NCBI GenBank assembly: GCA_010909165.1
Contig: MU008158.1
Coordinates: 308,581-372,580, forward strand
DNA length: 64,000 bases
Reading direction: 5' to 3'
Source of the DNA: Anthoceros angustus
Lineage: Eukaryota > Streptophyta > Anthocerotopsida > Anthocerotales > Anthocerotaceae
Positions 1 to 14,158 of the stretch are shown piece by piece; position 1 is the stretch's first letter; each line of letters opens with the position of its first letter. The notes under the pieces were generated by a model that saw nothing but the letters and a program-made list of their open reading frames with translations, made no database searches and had not been told where the DNA came from. Position numbers and translations under genes: made by a program.

Positions 1-3627
<3,627 letters not shown>

Positions 3628-4477
3628 CCTGTTGCTTTGCTCCGATATCCAACAATTCACGAATTCAACACCCACATTGTGCGGGTTCGACTGGTCCGAG
3701 GCCCTTCAACCCCATACAACCCGCGGAGGACTGTTGATTCTCAAATCAAACCGGAGCAACATTTGTCACTTTCATCAAACCTGGCAAGAACTGCAGGCCT
3801 GCATCCTCATCTCCCGTGCCCGCCGCCATCCCTGAATCCCTGAACCGTGACATTGAGCAGCCCACGACCATCGATTCCCAGAATTCCCCTTAATTTTTCT
3901 TGCGCAAAGACAGGACGCCCGTCTCCTGACCAGGGAGGGGTTCAGGGTTTACGGGCAACGATTTTACCATATTTGCTCACGTCCAAAAACATATCAATTC
4001 ACAGGAAGAAGCCATACAGGTTCAGCGTCCATGGGGAATACGATTCTATATTCGCTCAGCGAAGCAACATTATCTTGCGTTTTTGCTATATTCCACCGTG
4101 GATGTACTACCTACCAGTACCAGCCAATCTAGTAGTGGGTAGTACTGAATACGGTGGGTACTGTGGGTTTGGGTGGATAGGTAGAAAGGTGAGGCGTTCG
4201 ATCTCCTCTCACAGGGCGTTTCACCAGCCGGTCCTCGTCGCCCACCTCGTCGAGGAGCCATTTCCAGCGCGCACTGCCAGCATTCGGCGGGCAGGTCTGG
4301 TGCGATCTGCGGCCGACACTTTTGGTTGTGTGTTGTTTAGATTTGTGTGGAGATGTGCTGCAGAATTGGCTGGATCTGCATGGATTTCGGGATGCGGCCG
4401 TGGCCTGATGAAGTGGGCTGCGCGATGCAGGTGCGGAGAGGGAGAGGGAGAGGGAGAGGGAGAGGAAGGGAGCAGCC
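3628..4477. promoter_or_regulatory. Shared divergent promoter region, FtsHi2 / copper transporter
   Basis: These 850 bp separate two start codons that point away from each other, so the region should hold both promoters and both 5' leaders. A hexanucleotide microsatellite (GAGAGG)n lies at about 4436-4465, a few bases upstream of the copper transporter ATG, and is probably in its 5' UTR. I see no clear TATA box at a diagnostic position and no other gene. Confidence 0.4.
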
Positions 4478-4927
4478 ATGATGCACATGACCTTCTACTG
4501 GGGGAAGACGGTGACGTTGCTGTTCGATGAGTGGTTTGTGAAGTCGTGGCTAGGGTACTCGCTCTCGCTGGTGGCCCTCTTCCTGGTGGGGGTGTTCCAC
4601 GAGTGGTTCACCAGCAAGCGCACCTCCTTCAGCAGCGCTGTGGAGAGCAGGGCGGCTGGTTACCACGAGAGCCATGGCGAGGAGCACGGCCACCACGTGC
4701 CGCTCATTGGCAAGGTGCGGGCGCCCTCCGCCTCGCAGGCGCAGAAGCTGGCGGAGGCTCTGCTCTACACTATCAGTGTGGGAATTGGCTACCTGCTTAT
4801 GCTGGCGGTCATGTCGTTCAACGGAGGCGTCTTCATCGCCATTGCTCTCGGGCTGGGGTTTGGATTCTACCTATTCCGCGCTGGCACCAGCCCTGGGGAC
4901 TCTTCTGATGCCTGTGCTGCCACTTAG
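4478..4927 (+). CDS. COPT/CTR-family copper transporter
   Basis: Single-exon 149-aa protein of the SLC31/CTR family, which imports Cu(I) as a trimer across the plasma membrane or endomembranes. The Met-rich start MMHMTFYWGK is a typical copper-collecting N-terminus. Three membrane spans follow. The first is near residues 27-46 (SWLGYSLSLVALFLVGVFHE). The second contains the MxxxM copper filter (MLAVM). The third has the glycine packing motif GLGFGFYLF. A His-rich loop (ESHGEEHGHHVPL) links spans 1 and 2. Length is typical for plant COPTs (about 140-170 aa). The first ATG sits in a good context (GCAGCCATGA); a second in-frame ATG follows at once. It is divergent from FtsHi2. Its exact substrate and membrane are not shown by sequence. 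Confidence 0.9.
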   Translation: MMHMTFYWGKTVTLLFDEWFVKSWLGYSLSLVALFLVGVFHEWFTSKRTSFSSAVESRAAGYHESHGEEHGHHVPLIGKVRAPSASQAQKLAEALLYTISVGIGYLLMLAVMSFNGGVFIAIALGLGFGFYLFRAGTSPGDSSDACAAT

Positions 4928-5675
4928 CGCATCGAGAGGTGGTATTTAAGTGCTCCGAGTGAGCTAGGCTGCTAGACTGCCATGGGTCCAGATCTAGCTT
5001 CTCTCGCTCCCGTGGTCGAGCTGGGTGCTGTGCAGGTGTGAACTGTGAAGGTTATGCCTGTCGTGCACGCACGCAGGGGATGTGGACAGAGTCCCAGCAT
5101 TCCTCCTTACATAGTTGTACATATCTGTAATCCCAGTTTCGATGTACATAAACATGTGAGCACAGTAGAATTCCTGCACTGTGCAACAAAACTCTTCCTC
5201 TGTTTCCTTATCGTAGTACCTACAAACTACCTAGGTACATGAGTGTTTCCACTGCATCATACGACAATAGTAGACATTTCGCTATATCTACCTTTTGCAG
5301 CTCTGGAGTCTGGCCATTTTCATCCGTAAGCGGCCAGCTTGTCTGGAGCCCAATTGGATCCTCAGTCACTTTCCATCCCGTCATCCCCTCACGTCAGTAC
5401 GCTATTCGGAACTCAAGCAAGTTTACACGAGAACCTTGACATTCAAAGCCACTCGACCGGACAGAAAAAGTTCTGGGTTGCCAAATTGTAGCGCATCCAG
5501 CTTTATCTCTGATCTGGCTTTCCCACAGGATCTCAACCTTTGTTCATCCGCAATTATTCTGTCCCCTGAAATTAAGGGCTGTGACTTCTACTGCTGGACA
5601 ATTAGCCATCAGTCTTTTTGTATTTCAGTCAATTAGCTAATCAGACTTTTTGTATGCCCCTGTCCATCATAACCT
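4928..5675. other. Intergenic, 3' flank of copper transporter
   Basis: No gene seen. The first 300 bp probably include the copper transporter 3' UTR: TGTA-rich segments near 5110-5155 resemble plant upstream polyadenylation elements. The rest shows no coding frame with recognisable content. Confidence 0.4.
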
Positions 5676-6045
5676 ACCCTCACTTACGGCCCGAGAATGG
5701 GAGAACGTCACTGTCCAGCACGTTGATCCAGTTATCTCCATCCCAATCCCAATCATAGAACAGGCTGCAGGCTAGGCCGGTAGCGATCAGGAGGTACAGA
5801 GTGCCCAATTTCCTGATGCACTTTCTCTCGTTGATTGCCAATATGAGGAAGCATCCAATCTTTCCGTCAAGCTGCTGTGCCCCTATGACACTCCTATGTC
5901 TCGTTGTACATCCTTGGAAGACCTGAATTATGGTACAAGCAGAAAAAGTGGATGTCACATCATGGACACCCCACCTTGGTCTGGACTTCTGTATAGATAC
6001 ATCGCCATCTCCTGAGCCCCCGCGTTCTTCATAACCTGGACTCAC
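5676..6045 (-). pseudogene. Decayed tandem copy of the CWF19-like last exon
   Basis: This stretch aligns to the last exon of the neighbouring CWF19-like gene (about 6046-6400) at roughly the same spacing. The minus frame ends in DWDWDGDNWINVLDS, against DWGWDAYDWTKMLDS in the real gene. Base-level matches continue upstream: the segment around 5810-5850 matches 6200-6250, and the 5676-5710 edge matches 6045-6075. Substitutions and small indels have removed the conserved IPANFPYFHVEFG core. It is a tandem duplicate that has lost function; I see no promoter or upstream exons. Confidence 0.6.
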
Positions 6046-6080
6046 TCATGGCACGGACCTGGGATGGTAGAGGGTTATGA

Positions 6081-7096
6081 TCAGCTGTCCAGCATCTTGG
6101 TCCAGTCATATGCATCCCAACCCCAATCCTTGAGAAAGTCTTTCACGGACTGTTGGGGGGGCTCTGCAGGTAGTTTCATCAAGCCTTTTAGTACAGAATG
6201 CCCGAAATTCTTGCCCCTGAAGTTGCTCTCGTCATCAATCACATGGACAAAGCCTCGCTGGAGTCCGAACTCCACATGGAAATAAGGGAAGTTGGCAGGA
6301 ATAGACCCTCTCAACCCCTTCTCACCTGTCTCAATACACTTCTTGGAATTGTGCTGACTCCATTCCTCTTCCGCTTCATCAATTTCCTGCACAACGTCAT
6401 CCAGGTCAGGCTGTTTCTAAACTGCCCACAGACCCCTGCCGATTAGGTCAGGATCGGACAAAAACCACTTACCTTCTTGAAGAACATAGGGGCTTGCTTT
6501 GCGGCTGCAGGTGGAATGGGGACGCACTCCACGATCGCATGCCGCCTCTGGCGAGCATCGGCGAACGCCAGCTCCAAAAAGAGCACATCCTTGCCCTTGG
6601 CCGCGAACATCTGCAACAGACTCTTTTTGAAATTGCGCATGTCCTGCCACACGGCCTCCTCCACATTCCTGCTAGACACCTCATGCTCCAAGGGGATGAT
6701 GTAGCAGTGGCCCAGCACTAGCGGCCCCCGTGGGGGCAGCATGAGGTACGAGTGATTCCCTATAGCCACAATCAAATGTTTTGATGTGCTCAGATTGTCG
6801 CACTGCTTGCATATCTGCCTCTGCAGGCTCCTGCAACCCAACCTCATATGTCAGCACCAGAATTTCGCTCAATCAAAACAATGCACCTGAGCCGGCCCGC
6901 AGACACAGCCAACACGACAAGGTACTTGCTTGGTAGCAGCCATCTTCATCTTCTGCGCCTTCTCCTTCTCAGGATCTTGGTTCCGCTGCTTGCGTTTCTT
7001 GGACGAGCTTGGCACAGCTCTGTCATCATCTTCGTCCAGATAGTCCTGTTTCCGTCCCTGCAAGCTCCGCAGCATCGCCTCCGTCTTCTTGCCCAT
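6081..7096 (-). CDS. CWF19-like (CwfJ) spliceosome-associated protein, compact form
   Basis: Three exons: 7096-6926, 6820-6473 and 6386-6081, together 275 codons including stop. Exon 1 encodes a short basic/acidic leader (MGKKTEAMLRSLQ, then DEDDD and a KKRK patch). Exon 2 carries the CwfJ C-terminal domain 1: a CxxC (ICKQC), SKHLIVAIG, GHCYIIPLEHE with the HIT-like His, and ECVPIP. Exon 3 carries CwfJ domain 2 (EEWSQHN, IPANFPYFHVEFGL, GFVHVIDD). Both domains resemble Arabidopsis At1g56290 as I recall it, linked to spliceosome disassembly and lariat debranching (Cwf19/Drn1). That protein is near 700 aa, so this one lacks the long N-terminus. Either there are unseen 5' exons or this is a short stand-alone form. 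The exon 2 acceptor at 6821 was chosen because it alone keeps phase. Confidence 0.8.
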
Positions 7097-7564
7097 CTTC
7101 ACCAGATGTCACTAAAGCTCAAAAACACTAACAGAGGCAGATACTGCCTGCATCCATATATAGGTAGCGCATGGGGCTTATCGAACCGTGGTTTCCATTC
7201 TCGGGAACACTTTAGAAGAATAAGTACGTAGTCTAACAAGTTTATCATTTAGCGGAGCTAACAACTTTACTACGTATAGTCACACATACCTAACTACCTA
7301 ATTAGACTTTAACAAGAAATTGGGTACAGTTTGCATTAAAATGTGAAGATGTCTAAAATGGTCTAGACACAAAAGAAGAAGACGAGTTATCCAATGCCGC
7401 AAAGGTCCAGAGACCGTGGACTTCGTGAAGTAGCCCATGTCGTAAAGTGGACTACCTATGTAGCCCATGTACGTATGACTAAATCACGACTAGGTCACAT
7501 CTAAGACCTCGAGAGCTCTCCGCAAAACTTCGCCGTACCACAATGAGTACCGGTACGCAGATGG
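7097..7564. other. Intergenic between CWF19-like and GDT1-like genes
   Basis: No coding content recognised. The stretch must contain the CWF19-like promoter and the 3' UTR of the GDT1-like gene, since both lie on the minus strand. Any missing 5' exons of the CWF19-like gene would have to lie here or inside its neighbour; I found no frame with CwfJ-type sequence. Confidence 0.3.
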
Positions 7565-10203
7565 TTAAAACACTCCCAGCAAGGTGGCTGCGGCAAAAAT
7601 TAAGAAAAGGACTCCTCCGATGTATCCAATCTACGACACCAGCAGATGGGTGAACAAAGGTATTCATCCAAAAGGGGACTGTAACTAGACGGTCAGCTGT
7701 TACAAGCAAGAACGAAATGAGAAACCTTACCACTTTCTCCGATATATGCTCGGCAAGAAAGGCCCCACCGATGACAGCCAGGGCGGTTGCCAGAACGTGA
7801 CCTGCAATGGCTCCGGATGCGACACCCCACGGCGACTGCCAGGAGAGCAACTCACGTTTGAATCATGAAAACTGTTAAATGTCCACAGGAGCCGTTGATG
7901 ATGTTTGGGACAAGTTACCTGAGCGGCACCAAGGGCTACAGTTGCCAGCATTGATCGATCACCCCACTCCTGGATACGACCACATCCCATGTCAGAAATC
8001 AATTCAACTTGTATTGCGAACTGGCGAAACACCAATGAGCTGCTTACCGCTACAAATACTAGACTGAACGCTTCCACGAGCACCTCAAGTGGGGTGCTGA
8101 TTTTCTTCTCACCCTGTAGCCAGCATGTTACATCGCAAGATAAGGTTTATTTATGCGAAAGATAATTGCTTGCTTCCATTTCGAAACACTAAGTCCCACC
8201 TCTGATTTCTTCAGAAACTCCTCTGCCTCCGCGAGTTCACCACATTCTGCACCCTGATCACCTTGACTGATGGCAGGAGCAGAAGGCAAATCGTACGCGG
8301 ACTTGATAGACCTCAACCCGAACCAGATCAACAATCCGACAGCTGCATATTCTCCGACAGGAAGAGCTGGGTACACAGCAGATAAAAGGGGTTATGGATA
8401 GCAAAAGAGTATATGAGTAATGACTACAAAGCAGAGGAACGTATGAGAAGAGCTCCCTCAAGTTTTCACGCACTTGTCTGAAGTTGTTGAGGAACACGTT
8501 GACACAGCCTCCCAATGAGGACAGAGATCACTGTCATAAGGCCCAGGGCAGTCGATGCCCCCAACAAAACCTGCACTGTCCATCGGAATCATGACCTTCC
8601 ATGACTGTTCAGCAGAGACATACAAGACCAGAGCACAATAGACCAAGGTAAGGAAAATACCAGCCCCCTTGAATGCCGCATAGCTAACAATGCCGCAATA
8701 AAGAATGTCTGCACGCATCGCCCTAAAGTCAGCAATGCAATGAATAGTTCTCGGCATGCAAATCCACTAGGCTAAGGGCAAGTTACGAAGGTAGACATCA
8801 CGTCTTGCTCATAACCTTCAGAAGTCCTACCTTATCACCAATTTCAGATATGAAAATAAGGGCAAATGCTGCACTGAAGCCTGATTTGGCTATAGCTGCC
8901 ACGAGTGCAGCGGGTCCCCCGCTTGAAAGAGTGACTACAACAGCAGCTACTAAGCCAACAACAATAAGAATTGCAAGAGCACCTACAGCCTGCAAACTCT
9001 GCTTCCTGTCCCCTGCGGACGGTTGTCTGCACAAAGGGATAAAACATCTTTTATCATCACAGACCAAGAAATGCAATGTGCAAAGTAAGTGCCTTATGCA
9101 CCTGGAAAGGACTAGCACGCAACAAAGCAAGTACTGGCAACATGAGCCATTAGGACATCCGGAAAAATTAGAGACCAACGGTCTTAGCTACAGGACATCC
9201 TGAACCTAGAAGAGAATATGACATTACATGACTTGCGGTGTTGCTTGTTGGACGGGCTTCTGATCGTCTGCTGAGACGTCCGCCTCATTCCCTTCCCTAT
9301 AACCTCCTGATCCAATGTCTGCGCTTGAGGCAAAAACACTGTGCCTTGTATATCTCCGAAGAGTCCCCGAATATCCTTGTAACATAAAACATGACAATCC
9401 ATACCCGTCCTCAGTGATATAGCACTTTGCCTCGACGACGAGAATCGACAGGGCCATCACATTTGCTCCGAGACAGCACTCACCTAGGCCAAACGCTCGA
9501 AAGCAGCCGAGAGAGCTGCCACCTTCCAAGTACTCATTCCTAACCAGTCCATATCCTCTGTTGAAAACATAAGACGAGGTAGACTTCAGAGGAGGGACTG
9601 GCAATTCACAGGACGACCTGAACGATCCGTGCACAAGTTCTGGACCAGGCAGCAGCATAATCCATGAAAAGCCTATCTCTTCCACTTGCGCTCTCTCGCA
9701 AACGAAGGAACGAACTTAGCAGCTCATTCCCGTTCAGCACATTCTTCCAGCAAGCCCCTAAAATGCGCAACTGTAGAGCCGAGAATGGAGACATCCATCC
9801 CGGATACTCTGCGTGACTCAGCTGCTATCATTCTTCGTCACATAGGATTCCTGCCACACGCAGCACAGAGGCACTGAATGCGGCCACGTGCACGAGATGT
9901 GAGGCCGGCCACAAAAATTCTCCCGACCTGCAACCAACGGTAGGAAGGCAGGCAGGGGAAGAAAGAGAACTCGCCGGCTGGCACTTTACCCGCCGGAGGA
10001 CAAGAATGTGAGGCGGCTCGCAACCTTGCTCCATCTCCTGCGACCCGGCTGGCCGCTCCCGGACCAGAACACTCCCGCCACCACCACCGGCGAGCCCGTC
10101 CAGCCGCAGCTGGAGGCGCAGGGCGGGCGGGCGCGGAGGCGGGCGCGGAGGCGAGCCTGAGGGAGTCGGCCATGGTTGGGGCGGACGCTCCCGCACCCGC
10201 CAT
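7565..10203 (-). CDS. Chloroplast GDT1/UPF0016 cation transporter, PAM71-HL (CMT1) type
   Basis: Ten exons: 10203-9990, 9375-9228, 9026-8831, 8708-8661, 8570-8474, 8366-8200, 8113-8048, 7969-7919, 7835-7731, 7630-7565. They sum to 1158 nt (385 aa), and all junctions keep phase. Family hallmarks are the two E-x-G-D-(K/R)-(S/T) motifs: EIGDK followed across an intron by TFFIAALLA, and EWGDRSMLATVALGAAQ. Between them lie LPVGEYAAVGLLIWFGL and an acidic loop (GELAEAEEFLKK). This matches my memory of Arabidopsis At4g13590 (PAM71-HL/CMT1), which moves Mn2+ (possibly Ca2+) across the chloroplast inner envelope. The Ala/Arg-rich N-terminus fits a transit peptide. The alternative start at 10173 is also possible. 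Exons 1-2 are less certain than the rest because transit peptides are not conserved and the 614-bp first intron is long. Confidence 0.87.
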
Positions 10204-11666
10204 CGCCAGCCCGGCAAGCTCTCCCTCCGCCCGCGCTATACGTGGTCCCCGCCTTGGTTGTTACACCAAACGCAGGTGCGCCACTTTTAGGCCTGTCGTC
10301 AATGCGAATGCAGGCAGGCAGCTTTGCTCCGGCTCCGGCTCCGGCAGCGCCCCTGTTGCGCCTGATCCAGGGCCGGGCTGCCAGGGGTTGCTGTGATCCC
10401 CTGTCCACCCGGCCGCGCCTAAACGGATGAGGTGGCGGCGACACGTGCAGTTAAACTCGCCGGCTTACGTTTAGCCGCCATCGCCGCCACTGAAGTTCCG
10501 GTGTCCACTTGGCCTTTTTAGGGCTAATTTATAATGCGGCCACCGCGCCGCGTTTCGTCACTTGGAGTTTGAGAAGTCACGTCTCGGTAGCCGGGAGGGA
10601 GCGATCAGCTCTGCTGGACGAGCTGAATCTGCGTCTCTCTTCTCCCGACGTCCAGGTTTCAATTTTCTCCTGCGAGCGACACAGTCGTTCCAATTTTGTC
10701 AGCCTGTGCTGGTTGTGGAAACGTTGTTTGTCTCCTGGCCTCTTCAGGTAGTGTTGGAAGCCGATCGGTCTGAAACGGGGAGGCCTTCCCGAGCGGTGCG
10801 ACACAAGAGCACGCCGGGTTCTGGTGCCTGGTGGCCGGAATCCAAACACCAGTACAAGTTTTGTGTCTATTTTGATCTGCATGTGTATTGGGGCATCGGT
10901 TGTCTTGAAACGCATGCCTGCGTTGGAGGTTAATAAAGCTTGAGAGCTTCAGGTTTTCTTTGTGTGGACGTGTGTAGTTCTCGTGTCCAGATATAAATCG
11001 ATCCGGCCGTGAAGCCAGGCAGGCGGAGTAAGTGTGAATGTGTGGAGAAGAAATTCCAGTCTCTCAAGAGTCGAGAATTTGAGAAGTTCCTCTCCCAAGT
11101 GCAGAAGTCGGAGAAGTTCCTCTCGAAGTGCAGTTTCAAGTCGAAGCAAAGTGTCTGGTGACCATACCCCTCCTGTGTCATTGGTGTCCTTGCTCATCGA
11201 ACGTTCTGACCTGAATCCGCCTCTTGATGTCTTGATCAAAACCTTCAAGTTGTTCGTCTGTGTAGCGAGACATTGCGTCAGACTTCATTGTTCACACAGT
11301 TTCAGGTCGACTTCCTGACGCCAGTTGCAAGCTTGCGATTGCCAGCTGCAGCCAGCCAGTCGACGGAGTGCTCAGACGAGCAGTATTGTCTGTTCTGACA
11401 AGGATCTGCTTGTTGAAATTGATTGATTGTCGATTGTGTCGTGAGACAAGTTTCAGATCCTGAGAGCTGTCAAGTTTCAAGAAAGCAAGCAAGCTTGCAC
11501 GCACGGCCTGCTGGTGGAGGGTGGAGAGCTCGAGCTAGGGTTGAAGCTTGAGAGAGAGAGCGTGCAAGCGGTTGAATCATCGCGCGTCTGCTTTCCTCCA
11601 GTCGGTTTCGTCTCTAAAGCTTTGCCCTACGTGTGTGTGCAATTTGTTCCAATTGTCGAAAAAAAC
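10204..11666. promoter_or_regulatory. Divergent intergenic region, GDT1-like / WOX, with probable long WOX leader
   Basis: This region holds both promoters. The WOX-proximal half (about 10900-11660) looks like a transcribed leader: it is rich in short direct repeats, including GAGAAGTTCCTCTC at 11081 and again at 11111, and it contains several short upstream reading frames. An open frame runs from 11514 into the WOX coding frame but has no ATG until 11667. No separate gene is recognised. Confidence 0.35.
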
Positions 11667-12341
11667 ATGCGTAGCTTGGGTTTGGATCCTGTTGGCCTGC
11701 CGCGAGCGCAGCCGCCCGCAGTTTACGCTTTTGCTGCACAGCCGGACCCGGCCCCGGCCCCTGTTATGGTGCTGCCGCCTCCTGTACATGTGCAGTTACA
11801 GGTACCGGTGCAGCCAGCCATGACGGAAGAGCAGGTGGAGACGCTGCAACGGCAGATATCAGTATACACCACCATCTGCCGCCAGCTGGCGGAGATGCAG
11901 AAGGCCAGTGTGCAAGAGCATTCTCAGCTGCCCGGAGTGGTCGTCAATCACATGTTTGATCATCCGTCGCTCGGAAATGGGATGCACAGAGTGAGCGCGA
12001 GACAGCGCTGGACTCCCAGCCAGAACCAGCTCCGGATTCTCGAGAGGCTGTTTCGGAAGGGCGGGGGAACTCCCAACAAGCAGCGAATCAAGGAGATCAC
12101 GGTGGAGCTGAGCGCGCACGGAGCCATCCAGGAGACGAATGTTTACAACTGGTTCCAGAATCGCAAGGCCAGAGCCAAGAGGAAGACGGGGCAGTCGACA
12201 GCCATGAATGGAGAGTCGGATGGGGACACGGATGCAGATTGCTTGGATCCTGCCAAGAGGGCGCGTTTGGATGGAGGTTGTAGCGGAAGTGGCAGTGGCA
12301 GTGGCCATGGGAATGGGAATGGTAGGGCTGACATCTTATGA
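11667..12341 (+). CDS. WOX13-like: WUSCHEL-related homeobox protein, WOX13 (T1/ancient) clade
   Basis: Intronless 224-aa frame from the first ATG (MRSLGLDPVG). The homeodomain runs from RQRWTPSQNQLRILERLF to NVYNWFQNRKARAKRK. It has the long WOX-type loop between helices and the TPNKQRIKEIT segment typical of the WOX13 clade. Upstream, MTEEQVETLQ and ISVYTTICRQLAEM match the N-terminal motif I recall from AtWOX13 (DEQ-ETLRKQI-IYGTIC), which supports clade placement beyond the homeodomain. There is no WUS-box (TLxLFP). The C-terminus is a Gly/Ser/Asn-rich tail. It is a nuclear DNA-binding regulator; WOX13-lineage genes act in zygote and stem-cell growth in mosses. The ATG at 11667 is the first in frame, so residues encoded before it were not counted. 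Confidence 0.9.
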   Translation: MRSLGLDPVGLPRAQPPAVYAFAAQPDPAPAPVMVLPPPVHVQLQVPVQPAMTEEQVETLQRQISVYTTICRQLAEMQKASVQEHSQLPGVVVNHMFDHPSLGNGMHRVSARQRWTPSQNQLRILERLFRKGGGTPNKQRIKEITVELSAHGAIQETNVYNWFQNRKARAKRKTGQSTAMNGESDGDTDADCLDPAKRARLDGGCSGSGSGSGHGNGNGRADIL

Positions 12342-12766
12342 CGAGAGTGGTCCATACGGTCTTCGTGCTTGGACAGTTACACAGCGGGGGTTGGTTTGTT
12401 TTGTTCTTTGCGTCTGTACATTTGTACAATGTCGCTTCCCCTTTGTTTCTGTGGGGAATTCAGCCCGTCTGTGTATTCAGTCTTCATAACTTGTGTTTTT
12501 CCTGTACAGTCCGTCGTTTAAGCGAGTTCAGACGTTCATGAATTCCCCTCCACAATCCACACCTACGAAAATCAGCTTAGACATCGAATCCTCTGATGGC
12601 CATCTGGTTCACAAGGTTCTTTCCCCTTTATCCTGCAACCTAACTTGTCTCCACATGCGACACATGTTCCGACATGTGACCCTATGCCGGTAAAGCTCCT
12701 GGTTTCTCCGATGCAGCAACATTTTGGGAAAGTGTTTCAGAAAAGTGTACATACCTTCCAATCAGA
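12342..12766. other. Intergenic, WOX 3' flank and peroxidase promoter
   Basis: The WOX 3' UTR and the peroxidase promoter must share these 425 bp, since the genes are in tandem. TGTACATTTGTACAATG near 12415 resembles a plant polyadenylation upstream element. No further gene seen. Confidence 0.35.
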
Positions 12767-14158
12767 ATGGGCGGGTTGATGTTCTTGGCTGCGTTTGTGG
12801 CCTTGATGCATACCCTCTGGAGCTTGGATCGCGTTCAGGGGCAGCTGGCTGTCGACTTCTACGCCACGAGCTGCCCAGATGTGGATGAAATTGTTCGGAA
12901 CACTGTTGCAAACTTGATGAGACAGTCGAATGTGGTTGCACCTTCGGCGCTCAGGTTGTTCGCACACGACTGTCTCGTACAGGTACAGTTTCAGATCTTC
13001 GGTACATGTATATGCTGGTAACAGAACTCGGGGGGCTACTTGACAAAATTTCCGATTTTTTGTCTTGGCAGGGCTGCGATGGCTCCATCTTGATCGCCTC
13101 AGACAACGGCACCGTTGCGGAGAGAGATCACTCGGACAATCAAAGCATTCCAGCACAGGCCTTTGCCACTGTTTTCCTTGCAAAGGAACAGGTCGAGAAG
13201 CAATGTCCTGAGACTGTGTCGTGTGCCGATATATTAGCCATGGTCGCACGAGACGTGGTTTTCCTGGTAAATATTGTAAACACGAACATCTCTCAAGTCA
13301 TGCATGTCTGGAGGAAGCTTGTTTTCAAAATACAAATAAGCGTGCAACCCTGGGTCTTCTCCACAGACAGGAGGCCCAAGTTGGGAGGTCCCGAAGGGTC
13401 GACGCGATGGCCTGGTTTCGCAAGCATCTCTGGTCGAAGGATTTCTCCCATCATCAACAATGGATGTTCAGCAACAATCCAAAATATTTGGCAACCTCGG
13501 ACTTTCAGTGGATGACTTGGTCATTCTTTCCGGTATGCTTCAAATGCACTCTCCTTGATTACGAGTCTGCAGAGCTCTGCAGCTGCTTTCACAAAATATA
13601 TTTCATCCATCCTGTTCTGTTTCTGCATTGTGCCTACAGGCGCACACACGATCGGGTTTTCGCATTGTGATCAGCTGATGAGCCGCCTGTATAGTTTCAA
13701 CAGCTCATTCACCACCGACCCCAGCATGGATCTGCAATTCGCCCTAAACCTCCAGGTGAGTAATTTCACACGTAGTATAAGTAGTGCATACTGAAAGCAA
13801 TTTGACGCACAAATGCCTGCAGACGACTGAGGGGACCAAAGTTGCTTTCTTCCAGAAACAATGCCCCTTGGTGGATGGCAACCCGGACACTACTGTACCG
13901 TTTGATGCGGATACATCGTTCACCTTCGACAACAAATTTTACCTCAACCTGCTCTCAGGCAGGGGACTGCTCTTCTCAGATCAAGTTTTCTTCACCGACC
14001 AGTCCACGAGGCCACTGGTATTCACTCTGGCTTCTGCTCAGGATGCTTTCTTTCAAGTATTTGCACAGTCCATGATCAAATTGGCCTCCATTGGAGTGAA
14101 GACGGGATCTGATGGTGAAATTCGAACAAACTGTTCGGCGTTCAACCCACATTTCTAG
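12767..14158 (+). CDS. Class III (secretory) peroxidase with altered distal haem pocket
   Basis: Five exons: 12767-12982, 13072-13266, 13367-13532, 13640-13755, 13823-14158; 1029 nt, 342 aa. An N-terminal signal peptide (MGGLMFLAAFVALMHTLW) is followed by mature QLAVDFYATSCPDVDEIVR. Distal-site residues Arg and His are present in RLFAHDC, and the structural Cys pattern (SCPD, HDC, GCDGS, VSCADI, SHCD, NCSAF) is complete. The proximal haem-ligand motif LSGAHTIGFSHC is intact, as is calcium-site GCDGS. Two departures stand out. The residue just before the distal His is Ala instead of the near-invariant Phe, and the usual S-x-RGF motif reads IPAQAF. It is probably secreted to the wall or apoplast, oxidising phenolics with H2O2. 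It is a divergent member, but no stops or frameshifts are needed. Confidence 0.88.

Noticed and set aside
9400-9989. Extra coding exon of the GDT1-like gene between exons 1 and 2
   Set aside because: Exons 1 and 2 join in phase directly, and the frames here have no conserved sequence or paired splice sites.
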